Positions 62,529 to 64,000 of a DNA stretch of 64,000 bases are shown here, piece after piece; position 1 is the first letter of the stretch, and each line of letters opens with the position of its first letter. Source of the DNA: Diploscapter coronatus (lineage: Eukaryota > Nematoda > Chromadorea > Rhabditida > Rhabditidae); NCBI GenBank assembly GCA_964036155.1, contig OZ038422.1, positions 806,001-870,000 on the forward strand. The letters run 5' to 3'. A program made the translations under genes and the position numbers. The notes beneath the pieces were generated by a model that made no database searches, was not told the origin of the DNA, and saw only the letters and a list, made by a program, of their open reading frames with translations.

Positions 62529-63469
62529 GTTTCAAATATATTTATTTATTTAGAAATAACTTAAGGTATAGAATAAATATGATGAATTACATAAATAGTG
62601 AATAATTTAGGATGACTTGGTTGAAAATGTCTGAAATTCGACAGTATAAAACTTGAAATTCGAAAGTTTTACGGCAAAAGATGTGACACGAAATGATATA
62701 TGATAAACATGATATACAATAACTATAATAATATTATATGGCGTAGGATTGGAACGTAGGGTGTCTGTTCTGGTGCATACGCGCAATACAGGGCCCTTTC
62801 CCCCTTCGCCCTCTTGACTTTGCCCACTCTCTCCTCTGTCAAATCTTTTCGCTCTCCGCTTTTTTCCGACTATTTCTCATTCCCAGACCTCTGATTCTCT
62901 TCCTTTCACTTGTACACTCATACCCACTCTTCGGATGAGAAACGAGTGGCTATGTGAAAATGAGATGCTGTAGAGAGCGAAATGGGGAAAATAATGCAGG
63001 TCAGAGAAGCGCACTAGTGTTTTTGCGATGGTGAAATAGCATTGTTGAGGGGGGAGGAAACTAGCATTCTCCATTTCTTTTCTTCTTTAGCGCGCGCGCG
63101 AGCGTTGCGCACTGTCTCCGTTCCATAACGTAAGCCCCCTTGCGCGAGCGCGCCCTGTACACACCGGTTTAATATTCACACACACATACACATAGGAAGC
63201 GAGGAAGGAAGGGAATGGCTAGCACTACAAAGAAAGAGACAATGAGAAAGCGCGCATACATGACATGAATCATGCCATTTTGCAAATGCATTTTCATCTC
63301 ACTGATGATTTTGATATGCATTAGTTTGATCGGATTTGTTCTTGAAATATAGATGCTTTCCATATGGAAACCTTGAAATTCTGCTGACTTGATGAATTTT
63401 TCATGTTTTTCTGCACATAAAATCATGGGCTTCAATCATTTTATTGCCAATGATGTAACACAATGCTTA
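62529..63469. other. upstream region of gck-4-like gene
   Basis: About 940 bp holding the probable promoter of the kinase gene. It has a CT-rich section (62800-62935) and a CG-rich alternating patch at 63088-63152 (GCGCGCGCGAGCG...), unusual in this AT-rich window. No coding signal was seen. Confidence 0.45.
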
Positions 63470-64000
63470 TCAGTGCTTGAAATGCCTTTGGATTTCTTCG
63501 TAAAACACCATCACCAGAGCACCACCCATCGTCCTATAATCACATAAGAACTGAATTATATCAACAAAATGACAGCTTGAAAACTATAAGCCCTTAACCC
63601 ATGCGAAATAGTATGGGGAAAAGAAACCCGTGCCTCCCCATACCCTCCCCTAACCATACACTATTTAGCAATGGCCTGCGGGCTTATGGTTTCTAAATAG
63701 CCATCAAAGCATTTGTTCGATACCTTAAAGCATTCGCGGCTGCTCCTTTATAGAGTCCATGTACTCCTTCGTTTTTGAGTATCCCCTTTATCACCGTGAA
63801 AGTGCTCATTTTACTGATCATCATACGTCTTCGAATGGTATCCATGGGATAAACCATATAATTGGCACATATTGAAACACCCTGAAGAAAAACTCGAAAA
63901 AAGAACGAACACCCGGACTAACCTCTGCAATAGCGAACGAAGTCAACAGTCCAATGTGGTTTCCATCTTTCTTCAGCCTCTGCCTAATTAAGTCGTTCAA
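63470..64000 (-). CDS. ADP/ATP-carrier-like mitochondrial carrier (5' part outside window)
   Basis: The last three exons of an SLC25 carrier, cut at the right window edge. The third carrier repeat is visible: LLTSFAIAEGVSICANYMVY leads to YPMDTIRRRMMISKM, whose PxD-x-x-R-R-R-M-M is the ADP/ATP translocase signature (RRRMMM) with one change. EGVHGLYKGAAANALRTMGG and ALVMVFYEEIQRHFKH follow, ending at the stop. Such carriers exchange ADP and ATP across the inner mitochondrial membrane. The isoleucine in RRRMMI and the shortened loop after it suggest a diverged paralogue rather than the main housekeeping form. An H1 hairpin lies in the last intron. Only about a third of the expected 300 residues is present. 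Confidence 0.87.
63571..63702. repeat. hairpin element, family H1
   Basis: Left GACAGCTTGAAAACTATAAG then CCCTTAACCCATGCGAAATAG; right end reverse-complemented GGCTATTTAGAAACCATAAG. Intronic in the carrier gene. Confidence 0.8.

Overview
This window reads as nuclear DNA from a nematode, probably a rhabditid-type free-living species. It is AT-rich, and the genes are split into short exons by introns that are mostly about 45-60 nt, with GT donors and TTTCAG or TTTTAG acceptors. The recognisable products are worm-like: an RME-4/connecdenn DENN protein, EMRE, NUC-1-type DNase II enzymes, an ADM-2-like ADAM, a GCK-4/SLK-like kinase and an ADP/ATP-type carrier. No bacterial operons, CRISPR arrays, rRNA or convincing tRNA genes were seen. 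Gene models were built by reading exons by eye and checking that splice phases join. Domain assignments come from recalled family signatures, not database searches.

Layout. Almost every gene lies on the minus strand. 1-5000: no gene recognised, one hairpin repeat. 5244-7545: SLC46-type transporter. 8447-14999: rme-4-like DENN gene, with the small mitochondrial emre-1 candidate just upstream at 15711-16023. 18118-19999: 3' exons of an unrecognised gene. 20000-30000: large gene-poor stretch. 30000-32850: SLC17-type transporter. 35774-44404: tandem array of four DNase II paralogues, with a 114-codon single-exon ORF between the first and second. 45483-45578: possible 31-residue micropeptide gene on the plus strand. 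45720-48850: rhotekin-like protein (anillin-homology plus PH domains). 50481-52309: eIF2-alpha-kinase-like protein with a degenerate DFG motif. 53064-56761: active-site-containing ADAM with an SH3-binding tail. 57541-62528: SLK/GCK-4-like Ste20 kinase. 63470-64000: ADP/ATP-carrier-like protein cut by the window edge.

The most unusual feature is a very dense set of short hairpin elements (about 50-210 bp, terminal inverted repeats of about 12-48 bp). I count roughly 45, nearly all in introns or intergenic DNA. At least nine families recur in two to ten copies and others occur once. Several families with unrelated ends share an internal motif like AAATAGTATGGGAAAAGA. Comparing matching introns among the DNase II paralogues gives occupied versus apparently empty sites, which argues that these are mobile, non-autonomous (MITE-like) elements.

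Functional themes: endocytosis (rme-4), mitochondrial calcium uptake (emre-1), membrane transport (SLC46, SLC17, SLC25 types), lysosomal or secreted DNA degradation (DNase II array), Rho/ERM-linked cortex signalling (rhotekin-like, gck-4) and cell-surface proteolysis (ADAM). These appear to be independent neighbours rather than one pathway.
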